Assembly: GCA_910587925.1 (NCBI GenBank)
Contig: CAJUOC010000022.1
Span: 1 to 46,786, forward strand
From: an uncultured Muribaculaceae bacterium
GTDB taxonomy: Bacteria > Bacteroidota > Bacteroidia > Bacteroidales > Muribaculaceae
Direction of reading: 5' to 3'
DNA: 46,786 nucleotides
In this document: one piece after another, positions 23,558-35,186 of the stretch
Layout of the letters: the number at the start of each line of letters is the position of its first letter
Numbering within the stretch: the first letter of the stretch is position 1
The notes under the pieces: generated by a model
Told to the model about the DNA's origin: nothing
Seen by the model: the letters and a program-made list of their open reading frames with translations, nothing else
Database searches by the model: none
Translations under genes and position numbers: made by a program

Positions 23558-25156
23558 ATGCTCATCACCCTCACCGCCATAGCCGCTGCCCTCGCTGCAG
23601 CCCTCTACTGTATGGAACTGAAACGCGACCTGATGATGTTTCAGCAAAACTCATACCGCCTCGAGCGCTACCGCCGCTGGCTCGGCGCCTCGGGCGACAC
23701 CACGTCACTGTGGCGGCTGAGCGGGCTGGTAGTATTCTTTGCCACACTGTCGACTCTGTCGCGGCCCATGGGAGCGACGGTACTCACGGCCGCGTTTGCC
23801 GCGGCAAGCATCGTGCGCCTGGCGCGCGCCCGCTACAAGAAGCCGCTGGTATGGACCGCCCGCGCCCGCCGCATATACACCGTCGGCACAGCGCTGGCCG
23901 CCGTCGTGGCCGCAGCCGCGGTATTCATCGCCCGACACGACTCCCCGGCCGAAGTCTTGCAGACCACCATGATCACCCTGCTGGGCTGCTACTGCGGCTC
24001 CCATCTGCTCATCGCCGCCGCGGCCGTAGCACTCGGCCCGGTCGAGAGCGCCATCAACCGCCGCTACTACCGCCAGGCCGCCGACATACTGCGCTCGATG
24101 CCCGACCTGCGCATCATCGGCATCACCGGCAGCTACGGCAAGACCAGCACCAAGCATTACCTCCACCGCATACTCTCCGAGCGATACGACACCCTCATGA
24201 CCCCGGGCAGCTACAATACCACCCTGGGCGTGATACGCACCGTGCGCGAGTATCTCAAGCCATACAATGAAGTCTTCATCGTCGAGATGGGCGCCAAAAA
24301 CCGCGGCGACATCCGCGAGATATGCGACCTGGTACACCCGTCGATGGGCATCATCACCGCCGTAGGGCCTCAGCATCTGGAGTCGTTCGGCTCCATCGAG
24401 GCAGTGCAGGCCACCAAGTTTGAGCTCGCCGACGCCCTGCCCGCCGACGGCCTCGCCGTGGTCAACGACGACTTCCCCCACATAGCCGACCGCCCCGTCG
24501 CCAACACCCGCTGCGCCCGCTACAGCTGCACCGGCGCCCCCGGCGCCGACTACCGCGCCACCGACATACGCTACTCAGCCTCCGGCACCACATTTACCGT
24601 CACCGGCCCCGACGGCTGGACTCTGCCCCTTGCCACCCGCCTCATGGGCGAGTGCAACGTGAGCGACCTGCTCGCCGCCGCCGTCACAGCCCACGCTCTC
24701 GGCGTGCCCGACACATCCATCCGCGCGACCGTCGCCGCCATCGAGCCGGTCGAGCACCGCCTCTCGGTAAAGACCACTCCCGGCGGCATCACCATACTCG
24801 ACGACGCCTTCAACTCCAATCCCGTCGGCTCACGCATGGCTCTGGAGGTGCTCGGCCAGTTTACCGGCGGGCGCCGCATCGTCATCACCCCCGGCATGAT
24901 AGAGCTCGGCAGCGAGCAATACGAGCGCAACCGCGACCTGGGCCGCGCCATCGACGCCAACGCCGACATCGCCATCATCGTGGGCGAGTACAACCGCGAG
25001 GCCATCCTGGCCGGCATAGCCGACGGCGGCCGCATCCCCGCCGCCCAGGTACACACCGCCGCCACCTTTGCCGACGCCCAGCGCCTGCTCACATCGTTTG
25101 CCGCCAAAGGCGACACCGTACTTTACGAAAACGACCTCCCCGATACATTCAAATAA
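23558..25156 (+). CDS. Mur ligase (MurF-like) with N-terminal membrane domain
   Basis: 532 residues. About 160 N-terminal residues carry roughly four hydrophobic segments (1-18, 53-87, 107-124, 136-160), which ordinary MurF lacks. A Mur ligase core follows: GITGSYGKTSTK with the Walker A GSYGKT (191-196), NTTLGV, VEMGAKNRGDI, and HRL / DDAFNSNP near the MurF substrate-binding region. MurF adds D-Ala-D-Ala to the UDP-MurNAc-tripeptide, and the next gene is a D-Ala-D-Ala ligase. Canonical MurF usually sits in the dcw cluster, so this may be a membrane-tethered paralogue with a different acceptor. The ligase family is firm, the substrate is not. Confidence 0.85.
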   Translation: MLITLTAIAAALAAALYCMELKRDLMMFQQNSYRLERYRRWLGASGDTTSLWRLSGLVVFFATLSTLSRPMGATVLTAAFAAASIVRLARARYKKPLVWTARARRIYTVGTALAAVVAAAAVFIARHDSPAEVLQTTMITLLGCYCGSHLLIAAAAVALGPVESAINRRYYRQAADILRSMPDLRIIGITGSYGKTSTKHYLHRILSERYDTLMTPGSYNTTLGVIRTVREYLKPYNEVFIVEMGAKNRGDIREICDLVHPSMGIITAVGPQHLESFGSIEAVQATKFELADALPADGLAVVNDDFPHIADRPVANTRCARYSCTGAPGADYRATDIRYSASGTTFTVTGPDGWTLPLATRLMGECNVSDLLAAAVTAHALGVPDTSIRATVAAIEPVEHRLSVKTTPGGITILDDAFNSNPVGSRMALEVLGQFTGGRRIVITPGMIELGSEQYERNRDLGRAIDANADIAIIVGEYNREAILAGIADGGRIPAAQVHTAATFADAQRLLTSFAAKGDTVLYENDLPDTFK

Positions 25157-25172
25157 TCATAGCACTCCCGCA

Positions 25173-26333
25173 ATGAAAACCGTAATAGGCGTATTCTTCG
25201 GCGGACGCTCCACCGAGCACGAGATCTCGGTGATATCCGCCAACCAGGCCATCAACGCATTCAACCCCGACCGCTACGAGATAATCCCCATATACATGTC
25301 GAAAGACGGCCGCTGGTACACCGGCCGCGAGCTCCTCACCCTGTCGGCATACCGCAATATACCCGCCCTGCTGGCCAAGTGCCGCGAGGTGTACATGCGC
25401 CCCGTATACGGCGACTTCAACCTCTACGCCGCAAAGAAGCCCCTCTTTGGCAGCGACGTGGTGGCCCGCCTCGACCTGGCCATGCCCGTGCTCCACGGCA
25501 CCAACGTCGAGGACGGCCGCTTTGAGGGCGTGCTCGAGACCATCGGCATCCCCTACGCCGGCTGTAACACCCTGGCCTCGGCCAACGGTATGGACAAAAT
25601 CACCATGAAGATGATACTCCGCGCCGACGGCATCCCCGTGGTCGATTACGTGTGGATGACCGACCGCCAGTGGCTCACCGAGCGCGACACCATCATCGCC
25701 CGCGTCGAGAGCGAGCTCGGCTACCCCGTCATCGTAAAGCCTGCCGACCTCGGCTCCAGCATCGGCATCGGCGCCGCCCACGACCGCGCCGCCCTCATCG
25801 AGCGCATCGACCAGGCCGCCCGATTCTCGCGCCGCATCATCGTCGAGCACATGGTCACCGCCCTGCGCGAGATCAACTGCTCCGTACTGGGCGACGCCGA
25901 CGAGTACGAGACCTCAGTGCTCGAGGAGCCCATCAAAGCCGACGAGATCCTCTCCTACGGCGACAAGTACATGGCCGGCGGTATGCACGCCGCCCAGAAG
26001 CGCATCCCCGCCGAGCTGCCCGACGACCTCGCCGCCGAGTGCCGCCGCCTGGCCGGCGAGACATTCCGCGTGCTGGGCTGCCACGGCGTATCGCGCGTCG
26101 ACCTCATCATCGACGACGACACCCGCCGCGTATACGTCAACGAAATCAACACCATCCCCGGCTCGCTCTCCTACTACCTGTGGGAAGCCGGCGGCCTCAC
26201 ATTCGAGGCACTGATGGACCGCCTCGTCAAGCTCGCCCTCAAGCGCCGCCGCGCCGAGGAGCAGAAGACCCTCACCTTCGACGCCAACATCTTCGCCATG
26301 GGCGGTGGCGTCAAAGGCGGCATCAAGAAGTAA
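25173..26333 (+). CDS. ddl: D-alanine--D-alanine ligase
   Basis: 386 residues, ATP-grasp enzyme joining two D-alanines for peptidoglycan. VFFGGRSTEHEISVISA (7-23), the ATP-grasp segment VIVKPADLGSSIGIG, the omega-loop-like part around EILSYGDKYMAGGMHAAQKR, and VSRVDLIIDDD ... NEINTIPGSLSYYLWE are all typical. ATG 25173 gives the family N-terminus; an in-frame ATG at 25068 lies inside the Mur ligase gene. The C-terminal tail (KGGIKK) is short and basic. No terminator precedes the repeat array that begins 8 bp after the stop. Confidence 0.93.
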   Translation: MKTVIGVFFGGRSTEHEISVISANQAINAFNPDRYEIIPIYMSKDGRWYTGRELLTLSAYRNIPALLAKCREVYMRPVYGDFNLYAAKKPLFGSDVVARLDLAMPVLHGTNVEDGRFEGVLETIGIPYAGCNTLASANGMDKITMKMILRADGIPVVDYVWMTDRQWLTERDTIIARVESELGYPVIVKPADLGSSIGIGAAHDRAALIERIDQAARFSRRIIVEHMVTALREINCSVLGDADEYETSVLEEPIKADEILSYGDKYMAGGMHAAQKRIPAELPDDLAAECRRLAGETFRVLGCHGVSRVDLIIDDDTRRVYVNEINTIPGSLSYYLWEAGGLTFEALMDRLVKLALKRRRAEEQKTLTFDANIFAMGGGVKGGIKK

Positions 26334-26428
26334 CCGTCCGCGCGGCCGCGGCCGCAAGCAAACTGTCCGCACAGCCTACACACCTGCGCGGACTCAATCA
26401 GACAGTCCGCGCAGCCCCTCTGATAGTA

Positions 26429-26650
26429 CGCGCAGGTTTGTAACCTGCGCGCTGCCAAGGTATTGCACTTCGTAGTTTGACTTTGTAAGTCAAAATTACG
26501 CCGCTGCCGCGATGATACCGCTGCCGGCGCTTGCATGATGACTTAGGCGTGTCGACTTCGGAGGCCAGATGCCCGGGCGGTGTTTTGACTTACAAAGTCA
26601 AAACACCGAGGTGTAATACCCTGGCAACGCGCAGGTTACAAACCTGCGCG
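26429..26650. repeat. Nested palindrome element X, copy 1
   Basis: The outer blocks are CGCGCAGGTTTGTAACCTGC.. (26429-26451) and CGCGCAGGTTACAAACCTGC.. (26628-26650), each itself a palindrome. Inside them are GCCAAGGTATTGCACTTCG and its inverted partner CGAGGTGTAATACCCTGGC, then TTGACTTTGTAAGTCAA and TTTGACTTACAAAGTCAAA. The order is A-B-C...C'-B'-A', so the whole element folds on itself while its A and C blocks can fold alone. Confidence 0.85.
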
Positions 26651-26731
26651 GACTATACGAACTATCGGGTTACAAACCTGCGCGAACTATCGGGGGGGAC
26701 TGTGCGGACTATTGCTATGGGTGCGTCGGCG

Positions 26732-26923
26732 CGTGTCGGAGACACGTCTTTGTGGTCAACCCCAGGCGCAGCCTGGGGTACTTCGATGCTCATAAATGCG
26801 TCTCGGAGAGATGATTATGCTATAACGCCCTTTACCAAGCACCTCTCCGAGGCGCAACGTTGACGCGTACTGCCATACCTCGGGTTGCACCCGAGGTTAA
26901 CCACAATATCGTGCCTCCGGCAC
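26732..26923. repeat. Nested palindrome element Y, copy 1
   Basis: A is CGTGTCGGAGACACG (26732-26746), B is CCCCAGGCGCAGCCTGGGG, and C is GCGTCTCGGAGAGATG; C' is CACCTCTCCGAGGCGC, B' is CCTCGGGTTGCACCCGAGG, and A' is CGTGCCTCCGGCAC ending at 26923. A, B, B' and A' are also locally palindromic. The architecture matches X but the sequence is unrelated. Confidence 0.85.
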
Positions 26924-27089
26924 TCTCATTGTTGCCGCATATCTCACACTTCGCTATCGATGGATATGTGGCGTCGTCCGCGCGGCCGCGACCGCAAGCA
27001 AACTGTCCGTACAGCCTACACGCCTGCGTGGAGTCAATCAGATAGTCCGCATAGTCCACCCCGACAGTCCGCGCAGCCCCCCCGACAGT

Positions 27090-27314
27090 CCGCGCTGGTT
27101 TGTAACCTGCGCGATGCTAAGGTATTGCACTTCGTAGTTTTGACTTTGTAAGTCAAAATTACGCCGCTGCCGTGATGATACCGCTGCCGGCGCTTGCATG
27201 ATGACTTAGGCGTGGTCGACTTCGGAGGCCAGATGCCCAGGCGGCGTTTTGACTTACAAAGTCAAAACACCGAGGTGTAATACCCTGGCAATGCGCAGGT
27301 TACAAACCTGCGCG
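27090..27314. repeat. Nested palindrome element X, copy 2
   Basis: Same A-B-C...C'-B'-A' order as copy 1. The left outer block has a mutation (CGCGCTGG at 27090) that breaks local pairing, and the right outer block begins TGCGCAGG rather than CGCGCAGG. Confidence 0.85.
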
Positions 27315-27394
27315 GACTATACGGACTATCGGATTACAGACCTGCGCGGACTATCGTGGGGACAGTGCGGACTATTGCTATAGGTGCGTATGCG

Positions 27395-27586
27395 CGTGTC
27401 GGAGACACGTCTTTGTGGTCAACCCCAGGCGCAGCCTGGGGTACTTCGATGCTCATAAATGCGTCTCGGAGAGATGATTATGCTATAACGCCCTTTACCA
27501 AGCACCTCTCCGAGGCGCAACGTTGACGCGTACTGCCATACCTCGGGTTGCACCCGAGGTTAACCACAATATCGTGCCTCCGGCAC
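27395..27586. repeat. Nested palindrome element Y, copy 2
   Basis: Begins CGTGTCGGAGACACG at 27395 and ends CGTGCCTCCGGCAC at 27586. I see essentially no difference from copy 1 across its blocks. Confidence 0.85.
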
Positions 27587-27731
27587 TCTCATTGTTGCCG
27601 CATATCTCACACTTCGTTATCGATGGATATGTGACGTCGGCCACGCGGCCGCGGCCGCAAGCAAACTGTCCGTACAGCCTACACGCCTGCGCGTACTCAA
27701 TCAGAAAATCCGCGCTGACCCTACGACAGTC

Positions 27732-27954
27732 CGCGCAGGTTTGTAACCTGCGCGCTGCTAAGGTATTGCACTTCGTAGTTTTGACTTTGTAAGTCAAAAC
27801 TACGCCGCTCCCGCGATGATACCGCTGCCGGCGCTTGCATGATGACTTAGGCGTGTCGACTTCGGAGGCCAGATGCCCGGGCGGTGTTTTGACTTACAAA
27901 GTCAAAACACCGAGGTGTAATACCCTGGCAACGCGCAGGTTACAAACCTGCGCG
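27732..27954. repeat. Nested palindrome element X, copy 3
   Basis: Both outer 23-bp blocks (27732-27754 and 27932-27954) are intact, as in copy 1. No Y element follows; the sequence passes into GACTAT-rich short repeats. Confidence 0.85.
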
Positions 27955-27980
27955 GACTATCGTTGGAGGGGGCTGCGTGA

Positions 27981-28150
27981 ACTATCGTAGGGACTCGCAG
28001 ACTATCGCTATGGGTGCGACGGCGCGGACTATCGTGGGGACTCGCAGACTATCGCTATGGGTGCGACGGCGCGGACTATCGTGGGGACTGCGACGACTAT
28101 CAGGACTATAGGCGACTATCAGGACTATCACAAGGACGGCGGCGACTATG
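27981..28150. repeat. Two 47-bp direct repeats and GACTAT-rich tract
   Basis: Copies 27981-28027 and 28028-28074 differ at one base and begin ACTATCGTRGGGACTCGCAG. They are followed by partial copies and by repeated CGACTATCAGG words up to about 28150. The same GGACTATC word flanks the X elements, so this tract looks like degenerate repeat flank. No gene is seen. Confidence 0.8.
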
Positions 28151-28169
28151 GAGCGGGGTGCTGCAAACG

Positions 28170-28203
28170 ACACAAGCCCGAAACTGAGGTTTCGGGCTTG
28201 TGT
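28170..28203 (-). terminator. Hairpin downstream of purL
   Basis: ACACAAGCCCGAAAC (28170-28184) and its perfect complement (28189-28203) form a 15-bp stem with loop TGAG, 20 bp after the purL stop on the minus strand. No strong T run follows, but the position and stem strength suit a terminator. Confidence 0.65.
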
Positions 28204-28222
28204 TGTGTCGGAGGGGGCGGGA

Positions 28223-31936
<3,714 letters not shown>

Positions 31937-31958
31937 GACCAAGTGTTGGTTTATGCCA

Positions 31959-31989
31959 CAAAGATACGAAAAAGTAGTGAAACGGCAAG
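31959..31989 (-). promoter_or_regulatory. Promoter of purL
   Basis: On the minus strand CTTG (31989-31986), a 19-bp spacer and TATCTTTG (31966-31959), 22 bp before the ATG at 31936. The -33 box touches the hairpin that ends the upstream gene. Confidence 0.75.
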
Positions 31990-32020
31990 ACGACCGCGAG
32001 GCCATAGTCTCGCGGTCGTC
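31989..32020 (-). terminator. Hairpin after the CBM26 protein gene
   Basis: GACGACCGCGAG (31989-32000) and CTCGCGGTCGTC (32009-32020) form a perfect 12-bp stem with an 8-nt loop, 27 bp after the stop at 32048. The tail is not T-rich, so termination strength is uncertain. Confidence 0.65.
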
Positions 32021-32047
32021 CCGGGGGTGAATTTTTCTACAGATGTG

Positions 32048-35008
32048 TTACTTTACCAGCACCTTGGTCACCTCGGAGCCACAGCGGCGGATGTATACGC
32101 CGGGGGCGAGGGGCTCTGCGAGGCGCACGCCGCGCAGGTCGTAGTACTCGGCGGGGGCGTCGGCGCCGGAGGTCTCGACGTCTTCGATGCCGGTGAGCTG
32201 GCCGGTACCGAGGGCGTAGCTCACGGGAGCCTCGGTGCGGCGGAGCTTGAGCTGATAGCCGGAGTAGAGGTCGGCGGCGGCAGCGCGGCGCTGCGGGGCA
32301 CGCGAGCCGGCCACCTCGGGCACCGACACGGGATTGACGAGCACGGGGAAGATGAAGTATACCTTGCCCGACACGTTGACCTTGTCGCCGGGGCTCCAGT
32401 CAAAGGCATCGGTGAGCACTACGGGCACGCTCTTGACATCCTCGCCGGCGGGCGAGAGCTCCGAGGCCCATGCGTCGAGAGTCTCGACGGCTTTGGCGCT
32501 CAGGTGGGCGTGGTCGGCGAGCACTGAGTGTGAGGCATGGAGTATCTCGGCGCGCGAGCCGGGAGCCGAGGTGCGGTCAGAGGCCAGCTCGAAGTCGAGG
32601 TAGCGCACGAAGTCGGCCTCGCGGGTCGACTCGTCGACCGATATGGGCAGGGTGGCAAATACGCCGTAGGAGGCACGGTTGTCGACGGGACCCATCACAA
32701 AGCAGGCGTCGGTGACCTCGCCTACAGCGGGCACGGGCAGAGTGGCGTCGCCGGTGGTGGTGCGGCCGATAAACTTGGAGTGGAAGCGCACCTTGTATCT
32801 ATCCTCGCTGTCGAGGCCGTGGCTGTAGGTATAGAGGGCACGCATACCGATGTTTGTCTCGGAGAAGGCGTTGATACCGTTCATGGTCACGTCGAAGGTA
32901 TTGTCGTCGGTGCGGAGATAACCGCCCACCACGTAGGGTGTGCCCGAGGGCTCGCCGTCGCAGAAGAACTGATACTCGATGGTGTAATGGTGGGTACCGG
33001 CCTCCGAACCTTCGCCCAGGTCCTTGATATCGTTGTGATGGGCGGCCTGCACGGTGAGGCGGGTGTTGACCAGATTGGCGCGGGTGTATGCCACATCGCC
33101 GTTGGCTGCGGCTGCCAGAGGCTGCTCCACCTCGCCCATTGCGGCGAGCTGCTCCGGGGTGATGTCGACGGCGTTGACCACGCGTTCGGAGCTCTTTGCC
33201 TGGGGGTTGGGCTCAAAAGCGAGCATGGTGGCCGACTGGCAGTCGGGGTCGAGGTCGACGATGAGGTATGCCTCATTGGTATTGTCGGTGACGGGGATAA
33301 ACCAGTTGAACTGATTGCTGTTGTTGACCGGGTACGACTTGTCGCGCAGCACGTGCATGGAGTTGTTTGCGCCGTCGTTGGCGATGTATGGCGTGAGATT
33401 GCCATCGGTGGTAGCCGGATGAGCGGTATCAAAGCCGATGATACCGTAGTTGAATGTGGCCCAGGCGCGCTTCTCGCTGATGGCGCCGCCCGACTCACCC
33501 GAGCGCACCCACCAGTCGTAGGGCTTGAGCCACGACATCTTGAAGAGAATGCCGGGGATATCGCTGCCATCCTGGCCCTTGCTGGATGCGGGATTGGAGT
33601 TGCGCACCACGTGGAGGTATGCCACGTTCATCTCGGTCTGGGCCGACTTTATATCGGGGCTTGTGAGACCCTTCCACTCGTTGAAGCCCTCGAGACCCTG
33701 GCCGATGAAGTAGTAGTACTCCTTGTCGGTCCACTTCTCTTCCTTATATTGCTCGAAGGTGAGGTAAGACTGTGTGGCCTTGCCCTGGTTGTCGATACCG
33801 GTGGCGCTGGTCACATTGTCGGCAAAGTACATGTACTTGAGCCAGTTGTCGCTGTCCCAGCTGAGGTTGCCGTTGTCCTTGACCTCCATGCCGCAGCAGT
33901 ATGCCTGATTGTAGTCGCCCGAGCCGGTGTTGGCGGGGAAATAGAATATCACGTCTTTTACCCACGCGAGCTCCTGATCGGTGAGGGTGTAGCTCCAAAG
34001 GTCGTGGTCGTCGCGCATGTACTCGACACCGTCGACCTTGACCGATACCTTTACCATATCGCGTACATTGTAAGTATTGGCATTGGTAATCTCGTTGCCG
34101 TCGATGTGGCCGGTATGTACATTGTCGAGCAGTATCACCTTGGGCTGATACTCCTTTGAGGTCTTGCCTTTGCCCTTGGTCTGGCGGTCGGCGCCGAAGT
34201 CCATATAGAGGGTATTGTATACCTGCGGAGCCTCTGCGTCGAAGGCATACGAGGTCAGTAGGTCGGTCTTGTAGTAATTCTTGCCGTTTTCAGATTTATC
34301 GAAAGCGCCGAGCACATAGAGCGCATTATCGGTGAAGTCGAGGCCCACAGTCTGGAACTCGGCGTCGTTGTTGTTGAATATAACATTCTTAGGTGTCCAG
34401 GCAGGTGCGTCGAAGGTATACTCGTATACCGGCTTACCCTTGTAATACTTGGTCGACAATTTGGCAGGTTGACCCGGCCAGCCTGCGATGTAGGTGGAAG
34501 CGCCATCCCACACATAAGCATAGACCTCGATCCAGTCGGATGTCGCGCCGGTGAAGTATACGGTGTAGGTCTTACCGGGGACGACGGGAACGTCGGTCTT
34601 CTTGCTCCGGATGGAGAATTTACCTGTAGTGGGATTAAATACCACAGTGCCCTCGCCTTCATACGCAGCGGCAAGGCTCATGTTTTTTTCGCCGGAGGTC
34701 TGATTCGGGGTGATATCATAGGCTTCATCTACCACCATTTCCTTTTCGATTGTCGACCAAGTATTCTCAGCCGTCCAGCCTGCATCGGAAATCTTAAACT
34801 CCGCTGCGGGGAAGCCTTGGGTAAACTCATAGATATAGCTGCCGTCGCCTTTCGGGGTCATCTTGTGGGCTGTGCCCCAGTTGTCGCCGGCCCACGCGGT
34901 GTATTTCGCGAAATCCCCGCGGATGTAGTAGTCCTGCGCGGAGGCGCTCAGGCCGAGGAATGCAAGGACACACGCCAGCAGCACCGGCATAGTGTACAGT
35001 CTTTTCAT
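32048..35008 (-). CDS. Large secreted protein with CBM26 starch-binding module and type IX sorting-like tail
   Basis: 986 residues. Signal peptide about 1-24 (ending SASAQ); an N-terminal beta module (about 26-95, YYIRGDFAKYTAWAGDNWG); a CBM26 starch-binding module at about 147-225 with VYAYVWDG, AGWPGQPAKL, YEYTFDAPAW and NVIFNNND; a long region of unknown fold; and a C-terminus YYDLRGVRLAEPLAPGVYI ... VTKVLVK resembling the type A sorting domains of type IX cargo in this order. No glycoside hydrolase motif was recognised, so binding or adhesion is more likely than catalysis. A C9 tract and homopolymers lie in its promoter region. It is monocistronic. Confidence 0.75.
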   Translation of the reverse strand: MKRLYTMPVLLACVLAFLGLSASAQDYYIRGDFAKYTAWAGDNWGTAHKMTPKGDGSYIYEFTQGFPAAEFKISDAGWTAENTWSTIEKEMVVDEAYDITPNQTSGEKNMSLAAAYEGEGTVVFNPTTGKFSIRSKKTDVPVVPGKTYTVYFTGATSDWIEVYAYVWDGASTYIAGWPGQPAKLSTKYYKGKPVYEYTFDAPAWTPKNVIFNNNDAEFQTVGLDFTDNALYVLGAFDKSENGKNYYKTDLLTSYAFDAEAPQVYNTLYMDFGADRQTKGKGKTSKEYQPKVILLDNVHTGHIDGNEITNANTYNVRDMVKVSVKVDGVEYMRDDHDLWSYTLTDQELAWVKDVIFYFPANTGSGDYNQAYCCGMEVKDNGNLSWDSDNWLKYMYFADNVTSATGIDNQGKATQSYLTFEQYKEEKWTDKEYYYFIGQGLEGFNEWKGLTSPDIKSAQTEMNVAYLHVVRNSNPASSKGQDGSDIPGILFKMSWLKPYDWWVRSGESGGAISEKRAWATFNYGIIGFDTAHPATTDGNLTPYIANDGANNSMHVLRDKSYPVNNSNQFNWFIPVTDNTNEAYLIVDLDPDCQSATMLAFEPNPQAKSSERVVNAVDITPEQLAAMGEVEQPLAAAANGDVAYTRANLVNTRLTVQAAHHNDIKDLGEGSEAGTHHYTIEYQFFCDGEPSGTPYVVGGYLRTDDNTFDVTMNGINAFSETNIGMRALYTYSHGLDSEDRYKVRFHSKFIGRTTTGDATLPVPAVGEVTDACFVMGPVDNRASYGVFATLPISVDESTREADFVRYLDFELASDRTSAPGSRAEILHASHSVLADHAHLSAKAVETLDAWASELSPAGEDVKSVPVVLTDAFDWSPGDKVNVSGKVYFIFPVLVNPVSVPEVAGSRAPQRRAAAADLYSGYQLKLRRTEAPVSYALGTGQLTGIEDVETSGADAPAEYYDLRGVRLAEPLAPGVYIRRCGSEVTKVLVK

Positions 35009-35095
35009 AAGTAAGAATGGATTGAATTAGATTTAAGTAAGTATGTCTATGATGTGCACACGGCAGGCTCGCCGTCTGACTTTTGAATCACGGGG

Positions 35096-35134
35096 CAAAT
35101 ATATAAAAAAAGGGGGTTGGGTTTACCCCCCCCC
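35096..35134 (-). promoter_or_regulatory. Promoter region of the CBM26 protein with homopolymer tracts
   Basis: TATATTTG on the minus strand (35103-35096) lies 87 bp before the ATG at 35008. Upstream of it are A7 and G5 runs, then a run of nine C (35126-35134) near where a -33 box would be; no clean TTTG is visible at 19-20 bp. The rest of the spacer 35009-35186 holds a 7-bp dyad CATGATG/CATCATG (35164-35180) that may end the MATE gene. Confidence 0.5.
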
Positions 35135-35186
35135 ATGTTAAAACTTGTTAAATCATGATGCAACATGATGCGTCATCATGCCGCAA

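Larger units (their letters stand above)
26341..27990. repeat. 640-663 bp tandem repeat array, about 2.5 copies
   Basis: Unit 1 begins at 26341, unit 2 at 26981 and unit 3 at 27644, each opening with CGCGGCCGCG.CCGCAAGCA. Units 1 and 2 contain one X element followed by one Y element; unit 3 breaks off after its X element. The copies are nearly identical over long stretches, so the duplication is recent or kept similar by recombination. Short frames of about 60-110 codons inside the units are repeated with the DNA on both strands and show no protein-like features. Confidence 0.9.

Noticed and set aside
26531..26863. A frame of 110 codons inside the first tandem unit, with similar frames at 26832-27059 and 27495-27797 on the minus strand
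   Set aside because: They lie within the palindromic repeats, occur on both strands wherever the repeat occurs, are rich in Cys/Arg from GC-rich words and have no family features or promoter.
26334..28222. Possible CRISPR array
   Set aside because: Repeats are hundreds of bases long with internal palindromes, there are no regularly spaced unique spacers, and no cas gene is nearby.
31937..32005. A longer purL beginning at an ATG at 32005
   Set aside because: This would place the start upstream of the clear promoter box at 31959-31966 and add 23 residues not typical of the family.
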